Assembly: GCF_000224145.3 (NCBI RefSeq)
Contig: NC_020167.2
Location: forward strand, 5,032,991-5,096,990
Direction of reading: 5' to 3'
DNA: 64,000 bases
DNA from: Ciona intestinalis
Taxonomy: Eukaryota > Chordata > Ascidiacea > Phlebobranchia > Cionidae
Shown: positions 1 to 12,187 of the stretch, one piece after another
How the letters are laid out: every line of letters begins with the position of its first letter
Numbering within the stretch: position 1 is the stretch's first letter
Translations under genes and position numbers: made by a program
Notes under the pieces: generated by a model
The model's database searches: none
What the model was told of the DNA's origin: nothing
The model's input: the letters and a program-made list of their open reading frames with translations, nothing else

Positions 1-608
1 ATAAAATCGAAGCATTTTAATAATTAGCTATACTCATAACTAAACTTAAATTACAGCTGTGAGCGACCTTTCGAGTGCTCTTGTACGAAAACCTGATTCC
101 TTGCTGTGGAGTTCCTCCCCGTTACGTCACATTGGAATCACAAAGAAGTCGATGGAGTTTCGAAGATTTTCTGTCATTTGAAAATATTTTTCCAACTTTT
201 TGTTCTATTTCTTAAAAGTTTTTTTTTGTAGATTGTTCTTTTATTCTTGTTTCGGTATTTCTTTATATTTTGTTGCTGCTGTTTCGTTGTTAAACTAAAC
301 GCAATTATAGATTATCGCTTGGAGACGCACGGTTTATAAATAAGACCGCTTATGTCGCAAGGAGTATAAATTAAAAAGACGGGATTGAGAGTGGAAAATA
401 AACCCAAGACAAAATGTCTAGGGTTCGCCTAGAAAGCTATTGAATAGAAAGAGAAATGACCGCTAAAGACAAAATATTCGTCCGCAACGGAAATGAACTG
501 CATAAATATGTCTATGAGAGTTCTATTTAAATGACGCTGCAAATAGTCATGTCTATATATGCTGCTACCTATACCCGGGTGCACTGTGTTTAGTAAAGCC
601 ATATATAC
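1..608. other. Left edge, no gene recognised
   Basis: This AT-rich stretch lies downstream of the FXR-type gene. I see only short reading frames without recognisable domains and no repeat shared with the rest of the window. Confidence 0.4.
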
Positions 609-614
609 TTTATT
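609..614 (-). terminator. Possible poly(A) signal of the FXR-type gene
   Basis: AATAAA on the minus strand, about 190 nt after the receptor's stop codon at 803-805. This spacing suits a 3' UTR. The call rests on motif and position only. Confidence 0.4.
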
Positions 615-802
615 GTGCGTATACCAGTAAAAGAAAATCAACGATGAACTATACCATGGAAATTCCAAACATCAGCATATATAGCAATAGTCAGGTGCAA
701 GCTCGGATGGGGCCAATTGTGTATACTTAATCTACTGCACGGGTTGACCGAAAAAGAACTGTTAAAATAAGATGCCCTTTCCTGGGCATTGACTGAAACC
801 GA

Positions 803-3800
803 TCACCGCATATCCCAAATCTCACAAAGCAAAGGTGTCAGCTGTTCCCTTTGTTTCCAATCCAAGACCATTTTAGCGTGGGTGTGATACAGTGTTCGCA
901 TTTCTGTAAGAAGAGAGAGGATTTTTGCGAAGATCTGAGGACGTCGCGGCTCACGGGCCTCGCTGTAACGCGAGAGAGCGGACAGGTACCGGTCCCTATA
1001 TTTGTCAATGGTAAGTCTGTTCTCAAGGTCGGTGTGATCTGTTTGTACAATATTAAATGTGAATTAATGAATGAATGTAACTTACTTAGTCATTGTATGG
1101 CCGGAAAGCGACAGTCGTTATAACACGGGTATTGTGTTTCATATATCTCGTGCTAGCTCACGAGTTACCATGTATGTTACTTTGTGGCCGATTGTTTCAG
1201 GGGGATTTTTTATGTTTTGCTGATAATTTGGCTAACCAAATATTGGTTTTTAAGAGGGCCTTAATCATGTATGTACATTAGACAGAAAGAATATATAGGC
1301 AAGGCAGTTATGCTATAAGAGACATTACTAGGTTTTAGTATTTTGTTAAGCAATCAAACGTAATAAAAGTTGTAATTCTTTAAACAGACTCATGTTTAGT
1401 AGAGTGGGGGAAGACAGGATACTTTTAACACATAATATTTAAATATCCTGATTCTGTTTTAAACAATTAACAACAGTCCATTCTGTTTTAAACAATTAAC
1501 AACAGTCCATTCTGTTTTAAATCAATTAACAGAGTCGCGTGAATAAAGTTTTATAATTCTTTGAATGTTCTTTTTTACTACGAAATGGGGCGAGAAAATA
1601 GAATTAAAAGGTGTCCCATCTTCCCCCACCCTAATATTTGTTCTCTACTTTAGCAGCATAGAAAGAAATACGATAGTCTTGTATCTCACCGGAGTCAAAC
1701 ACAATGATGGCAATAAGCAAGCCGTATTCGGTTTCATCCATTTGAAGTTTTGCAACATTGTCAAAAAAATCAGTGAGCGTTCGAATATGGTCTTCCTTTA
1801 TACCTGAAACGAAAATTCAATCTGTTTAAAAACAACTCCAAAAGTTTTAAGTTCTAACTTTCTGTTTGATGATTTATAATCGAAGAAGCTCTGGTACCAA
1901 TGGTGGTAGGTAAGAGTTTCGTGTTGGTTTTTAAGGCCAGGTAAACAGTGATAAATAATACATATAGTCGGGTGGGGAAGATGGGACATCTTTGGCACAT
2001 AATATTCCAAATAGCCAGATCGTGTTTTAAACAGTTAACAACGGTCTATAGGAGTCGTGAGAATACGTTTTTAATTTTTTTGAATGTTCTTTGTTTACTA
2101 CCAAACGGGACGAAAAAATAGATTAAAAATTCGCCCTATCTTCCCCACCCTACTATATATCTATCTTTTTAAACTTATTTATTCTCCCATTTGGCAGCAA
2201 ATAAAGAATATTTACACAATTATAAAACCGCATTTTCGAGACTGTAAAAGTTGTTAATTGTTAAAAACACGGTTAGGAAATATGGGATATTATGTGCTAA
2301 CGTTATCCGCCTTATCCCAATACTATAAAGTATACGAAAACATTCTGTATAACACCGTAATTGAAAACACTAGGATAGTATGATATTGTACCTGTGTCTC
2401 GTACAACACGTTTTAGATCCAGGAATCTGTTAACCTTGTTGTAACCACAGGAGTTTCGTAGAAGCATTGCTTGCACAACACAACCTTTCAGTAAAGCTAT
2501 CTGGTCGTGTGAGTCAAGTCGCATGAAACCTATATAAATGTAATGTAATTATACATCTATAAATGAAACCAAAATGTCTAACATGAAACGTATAAATGTT
2601 ATAAATGTAATTATACAACAGTTTTATATTTAGATATTTGACCCAAATACGTTAATATATAGTAGGGTTGGGAGAGATGGGACACCTTTCCATTCTATTT
2701 TCTCGTCCCATTTGGTAGTAATCGAAAATATTCAAAGAATTATAAAAAACGTATCCCTACGACTCCCATAGATCGTTGTTAATTGTTTAAAACACGATCA
2801 GGATATTTCGATATTATGTGCTAAAGGTGATCCGTCTTACCCCACCCTACTATAGATTCTGTTACTTCTGTTAGACCAGGCATAATGTAAATATTTTTTG
2901 GCTGCGCAGCGGAGATAAAAAAAACGTAAACGAGATAGATACACTCTTTGATGAAGTCTTGTCCGATGGCGACGAGATATCGGAAATACACTGTGTTATT
3001 AGACAATTTCGTAACAGAAAAGAACGTTTTAAGGTAGCTGTACACAGTATCCGGCATGCGAAGTCGCATGCAAACCCATTACCGAGTTCCGCATGCGGCA
3101 GCGAAATCCGGACAAAACAGACAAAACGGACGAATTCAGGATACTGTGTACAGCCACCTTAATGTGTAGCTTACATGCACGGTATTTCCCCGCTAACACA
3201 AACATTTTTCAAACTACATCGTTTTTGAACGAAGCTCGGTATATTGAAATAAAAATTTAATATCTAGCGATAAAAACATCTTTTGAGCTCTGCACGCAAC
3301 TGGATAAATCGTTACAATGCTTTTGTGTTGGCAGATGTTGTTTTCATGCTCGGTGTTTCATATTATATGAAATTTCTTTTGCGCAGTAAAAATTTATGTT
3401 CCATATTTAACTGTGATGTGGCGAAGTGAAACGGTCAGTTTTATGGTTTTAAGTCAATATTGACGAAGGCTCGATTACGAACACATTCACTTCATGAAGA
3501 CGATTTTATGCCGATCGGCAGCTCACAATGGAATCAGCAGGCGTTCTGTTTAATCTGATACCGTGGCGTGATTACTCTGTATGCGGGTTGACTGAAAAAA
3601 CACTACTTTTACGATGCAGACGGAGCCAATGTTTGATTCTTAGTTTAATTATCACGGGGATATCGTGATAAAAACACGGCCACGAACAAAGGATTGGCTA
3701 TGACACTATGACACGTATGAATAGTGGAAATGGAAATCGCGTGACAGAATTTATATTGAATTTTGCTGTATTTGCTTTGCAACCACGCGAGAGAATGACA

Positions 3801-6800
3801 GGGATGACTCTCCCTCTTTTGCCAAACAAATTACTAACCACACTCAGACTTGGTCAATTTTGCCTTGATTCTGGCGACAGGAACGTCCACACACTACATA
3901 TTTAAGATAAATTTACTTTCCAGAATCGCACACATTTGAGGCTAGACAAAATTAAACTACCTTAAATGGGAACTGCATTGTCAGCATTATAAGGCTCGTC
4001 TATTTTTAGTAACTGGCGAAAATGCATACCTGGTAACTTCTTGGTGAACTCTACTAACACTTGTACGTGAATGGTAGCGATTTCACAAAGATTCGGAGGC
4101 GTTTTCGTTGACAATTCGTAAAAACATTCCTAAACCACAAACTATGTAAGAGAGCAATAAGGTTCCGACAAGCAAATAAATAAACTCTTATACAAACATG
4201 ACGTTCAAATTATTTTGGTGGAGGAGGAAGCTTACAAATTCACATGTAGTACTTTAAACTGCCGTAGCTTTTAACTCGATATGCAATTTTAGTTGGTGGA
4301 TTCTTATTTTAAGAAAAAGCATTTATATGGGGATTATCTATTCCAGAAGTAATAGCAATTTTATTTAAATTTGGAATTTACACAGAAAACAGACTGCAAA
4401 AAAACATGATTAGTAACTTTTAAAAATTATACAGTGTTATGGCACATAGAATTTATTTTTTTTTAAATAGAAAAAAAAACACCCTTTAATTTTGTTATTT
4501 CCAAAACCGTTTAAAACACCACTTTTAACTTTGACTTTTAGGAGACGTTTTGATTCATGTTTAGCCTAACCACAAGGCATATTTCCAAAACCATGGTTTA
4601 AATGAGACGGAAAATATAAATGATAAATGCATTGAAAGTATTACAGTATAAAGAGCTGCTTACCCAACGATTTACTATCTCAGGATTATTCCGGTAATCT
4701 GAGAAACTTTTTCCAACCAATTCAATTAATAAATCAGTTTCATCTGGTTCTGGTGGCTGAAAATACATTAATTTCATTCACCAAAAAAATAGCACATAAA
4801 GAGTGGCAGACAATAGACATATATATATTTATAATTTAGACAAAGACACTTTATGTCAGTTTCTCTAACCCAGTGGTCACTTGGGTTACCTAAATTGTAA
4901 GACCATGCCAAAAAAATATGGTACTTATGACAATGGCTGCTTTGAGATACAAAAATAAATAAGTGACCAGTCATAATTTTTTAAAACTTATTTTAGAAAC
5001 GAACACAATAGGTATTCTATTCTCTTGTATATCTAAATAGGTATTTTATCCTGTTGTGATAAGGCAATTCAAAAGTTACAACATATGTTTTAATGTCAAC
5101 ACTCTTTCTACACCCTCGTGCCCGCTTCTAAGATACCATGCAACTTCGCAAATAGTAATTTAGTATGCAAAATTTAGCATGCAAAATTAAGTATGCAATT
5201 CTGCAAGTAATTATTTTTTGTATGACTAACAATTGGCACAACCCAATAGTGCCCAATGATTGTATAACAAAAACATGAATGAAATCCAAAATACTCACAG
5301 ATTTAACTGCGGGTTTGGGTGGTGGGATCGGATTCGGTACACTTTCTTTTGTTTCATCATCTTCTTGAATTGTTTTCACTTTCCTACTTCTTCTTTTTGA
5401 TTTGCATTGGATTTCAGTCAACAAACCTATAGTTTGTAGAACCTTTAATTTTATATTTTATGAAAGTGGAACTCTACTTTACAGTTGTATAAATTACAAA
5501 AATTGTTATAAAAATTTTCTTTAAGAAAAACTAAATTTTCTTTTCCATAAAATTAAAGTTTCAGAAATTTAATCTGAAATGAGTTTTGCTAAAAATAGCC
5601 TATTTCTACCGAGTATATCACTTAATCGGGTACTGACATGTGTTATTTCTGCTTCCAGGCCTTAGGCTACATAATTTTATATCACCTATTTAAAAACTTA
5701 ATTGGCTGTACAGTTAAAAATAAAGATATATATATATATATATATATAATCATTGTATTGATCAATTAACATTATTTATAAATTTAATTGAGTTTAACTG
5801 ATGTCCTGCCACAAGTATTTATTCAAATGATAATTTCTGAACTGATTTGTGTTTATTTCAATCTTAGAAAGAGTCATGCCCAAGCAGCCCAACTGCAATA
5901 TTTTTCTGCATATGTACTTAAGTTACAGAACAAATCGTTTGGGTACATGTAAAAAAATTATTGTACAGTTGAGTTTTAAATTTAAAGCAAATAACAACAA
6001 CTTTTTGTTGAAAATGTAATAGCCTACATAAAAAAAACAATAAAAAAGACACTATTGGAGAATCTTCTGGTACATAGCAGAATAGGCTGGTGGAAAGTGT
6101 TAGAGGTTGCTGGTTAGGGGGTTAGTGGTTATAGGGGTTAGTAGTTAGGGGTTGATGGTTAGGGGTTAGCGGTTATAGGGGTTAGTAGTTAGGGGTTAGT
6201 GGTTAGCAAATAAGGTGGGGAGATTCTTCACTAGCACCTTAAGAAACTATTGGTTGAGATTAAGCATAATCAGATACCATGTTCAAAAACATTATCCCCC
6301 CAAGTTTTTTTACCAGTGCGACATAATCAGATAGGCTAACAAGTTAAAAACATGATCTAGTAAAATTAGAACCACCTACATTCTTCTAACATCCCAACAG
6401 CCCTGCATTTTCTTAATCGACATTCAGGACATTTTCGGCGTGTGTACATGTCCATTTCACACTTTCCACCGTATTTGCATCTATTAAGTTCGCCTTGTTA
6501 ATGTCATGAACATATTTTACTCTTACGTTAAACAATACTTAACAGCACAATATTTAAATATGCCCCGTCGGCAAAACCTATGAAGTGTCAGTATTCAAAC
6601 ATTAATGTCAGTTTGACAAACAATCTAGTTTTATTGGGAAACAAATAATCAAACACAGTTTAGCATATACCACACATAAAAATGCTTCAGAAATTTGCCT
6701 CATTAAAAGGGACCATTGAAATTAATGTAAGAAAGTGACTTTAATCCAAAAGTCTAAGTGACCTGTAATGAGACTCCTTTCTGTTAATTGAGCGTCGGAA

Positions 6801-7806
6801 AAATCCTTTGCAGCCTTCGCATGTGAGAGCATTATAATGATATCCAGACGCACGGTCACCACACACTTGGCATACATCACTAGCACTTCTTTTGCGATTC
6901 TGTGTGGTGATAAAAAAAAGTGTTTTAATTAGTGTGTATTATACGCAAGTTGCTGGAAATAAAGGAACAAAACTACATATCATTCTGACGTACTTGTTCG
7001 GATTTTCCATTTAGTGACGGAGCCTTCGAATGCAGTTCCCCTTTCTTTTGCAGCTGTTGCGTGCCAGCACCATTACACACAACTTGACCTTCGCTGCTTC
7101 TTCTTTCATTGACCGGTTCAACATCATTTTTAGATGAGGATCGTGAAAAGACGTGATCGTATGACGAGTTACTTGCGTCGGAAATCAACTCAAGGTCATG
7201 ACCGTTTGAGCCGTTTCGGTTTAACGAATGACCATTTTGGAACAAAGCGTTTGGAAGGGAAACTCTTCGCTGTTCCGGCTGAAATCGTTCTTTCACTGGA
7301 TGTGTGCACTGCGGGGGCGACGGCTGTAGGCGCTGGCCGTTGTATGGACTTCCAGGGGCACTATGGGTGCAGTAACTTATGGGACTTCCTCTCGGGAATG
7401 TATCTGGCGAAACCACCGGCGATCTTCGATGGAAAAACGGGGGCGGTGAAATGTTGGAATGGCCAATGTTATCACGAGTGTACAGCGACGGCGACATTTC
7501 GCTTCCAGATGCTGCATGGCTCGAGATTACAGTATGTGGTTGCTGCAGGTAACAGCTCGGGCAATCTGAACACGCGTGTAAGTGCTGGCAATTGTACGCC
7601 ATGGATTGCAGGATTGTGTTATGCAGAAAACACTCTGCACAAGAAACATGACCTTCTGGGGTTGGATCGCCGTAAGCGCTACTGTAAGGAACTCCGACTG
7701 CATGATTCGGACATTCTGGATTACTCGGAAACAACCAATTTTCCCGGGATGGATACGGGTTAGAGTAATTGATCGGTGGTTCTTGGGGCGTCTGATATGG
7801 TTGCAT
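803..7806 (-). CDS. NR1H4: FXR-type nuclear receptor (NR1H4 homologue)
   Basis: Ligand-activated transcription factor of the NR1H group; in vertebrates FXR senses bile acids and binds DNA with RXR. Coding exons on the minus strand, 5' to 3': 7806-6994, 6899-6763, 6480-6380, 5426-5299, 4756-4664, 4129-4030, 2529-2392, 1803-1690, 1038-803; 1860 nt, 619 aa, all phases agree. Residues 1-271 are a long N-terminal region with a Cys/His cluster. The DNA-binding domain starts at Cys281 ([20 protein letters not shown]), with P-box [11 protein letters not shown] and second finger [20 protein letters not shown]. It is followed by [16 protein letters not shown], almost the vertebrate FXR sequence. The ligand-binding domain runs from about 394 to 619 ([23 protein letters not shown]) and ends in an intact AF-2 helix, PLLCEIWDM. 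The ATG at 7806 is the first in the long first coding exon; an upstream non-coding exon is possible. FXR rather than LXR is chosen from the DBD and hinge match. The ligand is unknown; tunicates may not make vertebrate bile acids. Confidence 0.93.
1053..1290 (-). repeat. SINE fragment (3' part, reversed)
   Basis: It shares blocks such as GAATGTAACTTAC, ATGGCCGGAAA, TAACACGGGTATT and CACGAGTTACCATGTATGTT, in the same order, with reversed SINE pieces near 36960, 43000 and 52692. It is the reverse complement of the fuller SINE at 60281. It lies in the last intron of the FXR-type gene, immediately upstream of the last exon. Confidence 0.6.
1397..1635. mobile_element. TA-flanked MITE (main family) with internal triplication
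   Basis: The left end TAGTAGAGTGGGGGAAGA and right end CATCTTCCCCCACCCTAATA are inverted repeats of the main MITE family. The inside is expanded by a 29-bp unit (TTCTGTTTTAAACAATTAAC...) present three times, starting at 1452, 1481 and 1510. It lies in an FXR intron. Confidence 0.85.
1975..2155. mobile_element. TA-flanked MITE (main family)
   Basis: It has TAG(T)CGGGTGGGGAAGATGG at the left, CTTCCCCACCCTACTA at the right, and the family core (TGTTTTAAACAGTTAACAAC, TTTGTTTACTACCAAACGGG). It lies in an FXR intron. Confidence 0.85.
2160..2330. mobile_element. Degenerate MITE of the variant subfamily
   Basis: It carries CCATTTGGCAGCAAATAAAG, GTTGTTAATTGTTAAAAACA and TATTATGTGCTAACG, in the order seen in the variant copies near 42569 and 46737, and ends in CCTTATCCCAATACTATA. 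The left end is worn and it abuts the preceding MITE. Confidence 0.5.
2660..2852. mobile_element. TA-flanked MITE (main family)
   Basis: It has both inverted ends (TAGTAGGGTTGGGAGAGATG and CTTACCCCACCCTACTA) and the core in the reverse orientation (GTTGTTAATTGTTTAAAACA). It lies in an FXR intron. Confidence 0.87.
3033..3158. mobile_element. Palindromic MITE with TTAA target site
   Basis: This 126-bp element has 20-bp inverted ends: GGTAGCTGTACACAGTATCC at the left, and the reverse complement of GGATACTGTGTACAGCCACC at the right (one mismatch). It is flanked by TTAA on both sides (3029-3032 and 3159-3162). A TTAA duplication is typical of piggyBac-type transposition. A second copy lies at 43112-43249. 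It sits in an FXR intron. Confidence 0.8.
4855..4950 (+). repeat. SINE fragment (middle part)
   Basis: AACCCAGTGGTCACTTGGGT and the following TACCTAAATT match the middle of the SINE at 60281 (AACCCAGTGGTCACCAATGG, TGTCCAAATT). Neither end of the SINE is present. Confidence 0.5.
5722..5750. repeat. (TA)n microsatellite
   Basis: An uninterrupted run of TA dinucleotides in an intron of the FXR-type gene. Confidence 0.9.
6098..6207. repeat. GGTTAG-type minisatellite (telomere-like)
   Basis: Variants of GGTTAG, GTTAGGGG and GGTTATAGGGG repeat here, in a higher-order unit of about 45 bp (about 2.5 copies). The G-rich strand is the plus strand. It lies in the FXR intron between the second-finger exon and the hinge exon. 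It resembles interstitial telomere-like DNA but is not a pure TTAGGG array. Confidence 0.75.
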
Positions 7807-10100
7807 TTTATACCAGAAAACTTTGGATGTTAAAACTTAAAACTTAAAATATTTATTTATTTATAAAAGTCTGAAAAAAACGAAGATAAGTTTAAAGTTA
7901 AGTTTAAGAAATATAGGCTACCATATGTTCGTAAAACCTAAAATTTAAAACCTTACAACTGGTCTAATCAAGCACGCATTATTTAAACATTGTTTTTTAA
8001 CATTAAAGTTCACACCAGTTGTCAACACAAGAGCTTATTGAACCGAAATATGATCTGGCTCTTGCGATGCGTAGCGCGTATTGGTAACTGATTAACTAAT
8101 AGCTCTATACTATGACGTGTGTGGAAATTACATGATTCTTTACTTGTCATGGTATTTCTTAATTGTGTCATTTATTCATACTATTCATGTTTTATAGACA
8201 TTTATTATAACGGCAAGTTTCTTTGAAAAGTTTAACTTTATTTACGAAACCTTTTAAATTTCAGTTTTAAATTCATTCCAAAACTACTCGGATTGCGCAA
8301 TCTTAGTACCACACCTAACGGCTTTGAATCACTAAAAACATTGGTTCTGTGCTAAAAGATGCTGAATTTCGTAAACAAGACAAAAATTTAGCTATTCCGT
8401 ACCCCTAACTATCAGCCATTTGTCACGAATTGCTGTTGACTCAAACTAAAACGACCATATCGCGTTTCGAAATTAAACACTGCAGCGAAAAGAGTATAGC
8501 AAGCGTTCCACACGATATACGAGATTGTAAACTTTTAAAATATTTTACGACTCTCCAGCGATAGTTATAAAGATCGTTGGGCAAAGAATATGAAAAATTG
8601 CTAGCGAGACCTTGTTAGACTTCGACCCACTTCCCTTGTTTATGCTTCGTTTCCACGGCTGCAACTTGCTCATATAGCTTACCGGCGTCGTATAATGCTT
8701 TCCTCAAAAGTAGGTAAATTTATATTTCTCACTTACTGCACGAAAAAGTTAATTTATCTATTTCGTAAACTTATCTGAAAACACTGCAATATAGTTATTG
8801 AAAACCGTGTCTTTAAGCGTTGCACGCTAACCGGTTTGCCTCATTTAAGCGAAACTTCTAAGTTTCGCAGTTTTTTAAAAAACCTGAGAGCTCCTATCGC
8901 TACGCTTCCCCGACAGCTATGTTAGCTCAACAAATTGTGGCTGGCAATGATTCAGTGCTGGTGCTGATAACGAGTAAGGAGAAAGGCTCCAGCTGGTTCA
9001 ACTGGAGTACGAAGGGATTTTAGTTACGATACAAGAAAAGTGGCTCAAAGTAGAAAATGTCGTGTTTTGGTAAGTTAAATTTAGATTGCTTGTTTTTATT
9101 TCTGAAAAAGCATTTAAACTTGAAATGTCACGTAATACACGACCTGGCACTTCTGCTCACAATTTAGACAGATTGAAACCGAAATTATCTCTGCTGCTTT
9201 GTTACAATACCAATAAGTTCGTTGCTATATGTCAAACGGTTCAAATTGCAAAAAAGCTATGAATACCTAAGCAATTTTAAAATTTGGTGAGTAATGAACC
9301 ACAAAGTCCGAAAATAGGTTGAAGTGGTGCTGAGTGAAAAGACAAAATACCGCAACAATTTTCCTGCTCCAGCAGATACATTGAACGGAGTGCTCACTGC
9401 CCCGACAAGGTTTTTGAGTCATTGTTTCCGTTTCTCCCGTGGAAGCAGTCGCCCGGCAAATATTCGTAAACGAAGGCATAACAGTGGGATATTAGAAGCG
9501 GTAAAAACATGGCATTGATGGATTGTCTCCACGTCTGCTGGTCAACAAATCGTGTGTGGCGGTGAGGCTTTCGCGAGGATGGGCCAATGACGTCACGTCA
9601 CTAAACAGTGGTCTATTATTACGTCACTTATGTCTTTGGTAAGTAATGGTTTGTTTGACGAGTATCGAAAACTTGTGATCGATTCAAGTTTTATCTTGAA
9701 CGAAAACGACAGATTCGGACACTTTCTTTATTCACTTTTGAGTCGAAAACATTTTTCACTTTGAGTAAAATTGAGTCGAAAACTAAAGGTCATACGGCGA
9801 ACAAAATTGCAGTGGCGTATAAGTTGTAAAGGACACGGAGACTTTGCCCTTTTATTTTGAAACATACGTACTACCAGTCGAATACATGGGTTTCGCACCT
9901 GTTACACACATTTCCTACTTTCTCCCAACCAGAGCTACTGTACACACCTTGTTAAGTTATCTGATCCACACGTTCGTATTGCTTGTTCAGGATGTGTTTT
10001 ATCTCCACGAACACGGCATTACACTCAATATCATGATGGTAGAACCAAACGTAGTTTTCAACCTCTACGAAACGTTTAATATATAATCCCTTTTTATATA
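7807..10100. other. Intergenic region upstream of the FXR-type gene
   Basis: I recognise no coding exon in this stretch. It should hold the promoter and any 5' UTR exon of the FXR-type receptor, which reads away to the left. The only candidate regulatory site I can name is the CCAAT/CRE cluster listed separately. Confidence 0.4.
9584..9600. promoter_or_regulatory. CCAAT box next to a CRE palindrome
   Basis: CCAAT at 9584-9588 overlaps the start of TGACGTCA at 9588-9595, and a second half site (CGTCA) follows directly. TGACGTCA is the canonical CREB/ATF site. The cluster is 1.8 kb upstream of the FXR start codon and could belong to a distal promoter. Function is inferred from motif only. Confidence 0.35.
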
Positions 10101-10295
10101 TAGTAGGGTAGGAGAAGACGGGACAGCCTCAGCACATAATATCCAAATATCCTGACCGTGTTTTAACTAATTAGAAACGGTCTATGAGGGTCGTAGGAAT
10201 ACGGATTTTTTTATTCTTTGAACTTTCTTTGCTTAATACCAAATGGGACGAGAAAATAGAATGAAAATGTGTCCCGTCTTCCCCACACCCTACTA
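10101..10295. mobile_element. TA-flanked MITE (main family)
   Basis: The ends TAGTAGGGTAGGAGAAGACG and CTTCCCCACACCCTACTA enclose the family core. It lies in the intergenic region between the FXR and RhoGAP genes. Confidence 0.88.
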
Positions 10296-10932
10296 TTCAC
10301 CTTCCATGAAGAAACGAGACTGATGCTATATACAATGGTATTCTATTCTATAGGGATAGGCGAAGAATAGAACGGTTACATGACATGAAACATTACTACA
10401 CACTTTATATACGCAGGGATAAATAATTTAAATCATTCATTAGTAAATATTTACGTATCAAATCCTCGCTGTCAATTTACTTATACATATTTAGATTTTT
10501 ACTCAAATATATAATAACCAAACTCGTCGTTTACCCTGGATGGCTATACTATGCGTGTTACATTACGCCACATTTATATACAAAGTATCGTCAAAAACTT
10601 CTAAGAAGCCCGCTAATGAGAATATAATAAGGTTAAATTACGGGCAACGTAATTTTGGTGCTTGCTTACATAAACGCATGCCAAAGTAGCCTTATTTCCA
10701 TGTTACACATGGTCAAGTCACGAGCTTTTTATCCGGAAGGCAAAACCAAATATATTTAGCTACAACGCAAATGAGAAACGCAAATTGCAACAATACGGCG
10801 TCATCTATATCGGCAGAAAAAAAATTCATCAAAAAATTTTTGCATCTATTTTTAAAACCCACCAACGTTACGTTAATGCAAATACAGACGGTTCTTCCGT
10901 ATTTTTGTCAAGTACCAGTGCAATTTTATGTA

Positions 10933-11115
10933 TAGTAGGATGGGACACCTTTTCATTCTATTTTCTCGTACATTTTGTTAGTAAACAAAAAACATTTAAA
11001 GAATTATAAAACCTTGTCGTAGCCACTTGCACAGACCGTTGTTAATTGTTTAAAACACGATCAGGATATTTATATATTTTGTGCTAAAGGTGTCCCATCT
11101 CCCCCCACCCCACTA
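10933..11115. mobile_element. TA-flanked MITE (main family), shortened left end
   Basis: The left end reads TAGTAGGATGGGACACC, missing about ten bases of the usual end. The right end is CATCTCCCCCCACCCCACTA. The core is in the reverse orientation. Confidence 0.83.
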
Positions 11116-12187
11116 TATTTAACCGCTATGTCTCGGATCTCCAAAGCACCCCTTGTTCAAATTTAGATTTTTTTGCAAAACACCTGTTTTTTTGCAATGA
11201 ACCGATTTCGAAAGTGTTGCTACCCAGAAGTAAACATCACGTCGAAAAACCGATGTCATACATAAAGTTAAATGTTCGTCAACGTGCCTTAACTCAGCAG
11301 TTGCACCATCGATAATGGGAATTACCATTTCTATTTATATCACTCTCAGAAACGCTGTTTAGGTTGATCTAATAACCTTTCTGTCAACTTTAAGTTAAAG
11401 TGAAATATAGACGCCTAGCGTGGGTCAAGTCACGGTCAACTTGAAATGACGTCATTGGACTGACTTTATGTAAATTGAACTTTTACGTCAGAGGAATAAC
11501 GCTGGGTGAAGCAAAGTGCGAAGTTCTGTTTGTTACGACACGATACACAATACATGCAAGTTCTAATGCAAGCCCGCTGTTACTCAACCATGAACAGAGA
11601 ACGACACGATGAAGAAGACGCAAGTAATGGAGGAAACGATAAGGAATCTCGGGCAAGAAGCTGACGCATAAAATGTTCAACCGAAGGAATGTTGTCGTTT
11701 GTAGGTTCACAGTGGGGAGGGTTGCCGGTTCAAAGCTCGGTAGGGGAAGTTCGGGGTGGGAACGTGAATTTGCTCTGTTCGATTACTTAGAAGCAAGCAA
11801 TTCGATTAAAAAACGAGTTACATTATGGAACAATGTTGGTGTGAGGTCAATGGGACTTTATGCTGCAATAAGGTACAAGGGTTCGGTGATTGAAGTTAAA
11901 ACGTAAAGCGCGAACTTGCGCAAGCAATCGCGGTGATATAAAAGTACGTGATAAAAGCGCAGGACAATGGTAGGATACTGCAGTTGGCTGGGTGCCAATG
12001 GCCTATTGCAGCTTGCCGGGGGACTGCAAAGTCGGACAATATTTGGAACAAGTACGTGATACTACCACCGAAAATTTGGCCACACAGTGGCGCTACGGTG
12101 CGTGACAGACGATGCTACATAGATATCATATAATAGGAAGCAGTGTTAATTGCAATGGGAAGACACAGGGATATTATAATTTCGAAA
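11116..12187. other. Intergenic, 3' side of the RhoGAP gene
   Basis: I recognise no coding exon here. The stretch lies just downstream of the RhoGAP stop codon and should include its 3' UTR, although no close AATAAA is visible. It also contains a TGACGTCA palindrome at 11447-11454. Confidence 0.4.

Noticed and set aside
7134-7763. 209-codon open frame on the plus strand
   Set aside because: It lies wholly antisense to the first coding exon of the FXR-type gene, which has clear splice continuity into the DNA-binding domain. No domain is visible in the plus-strand product.
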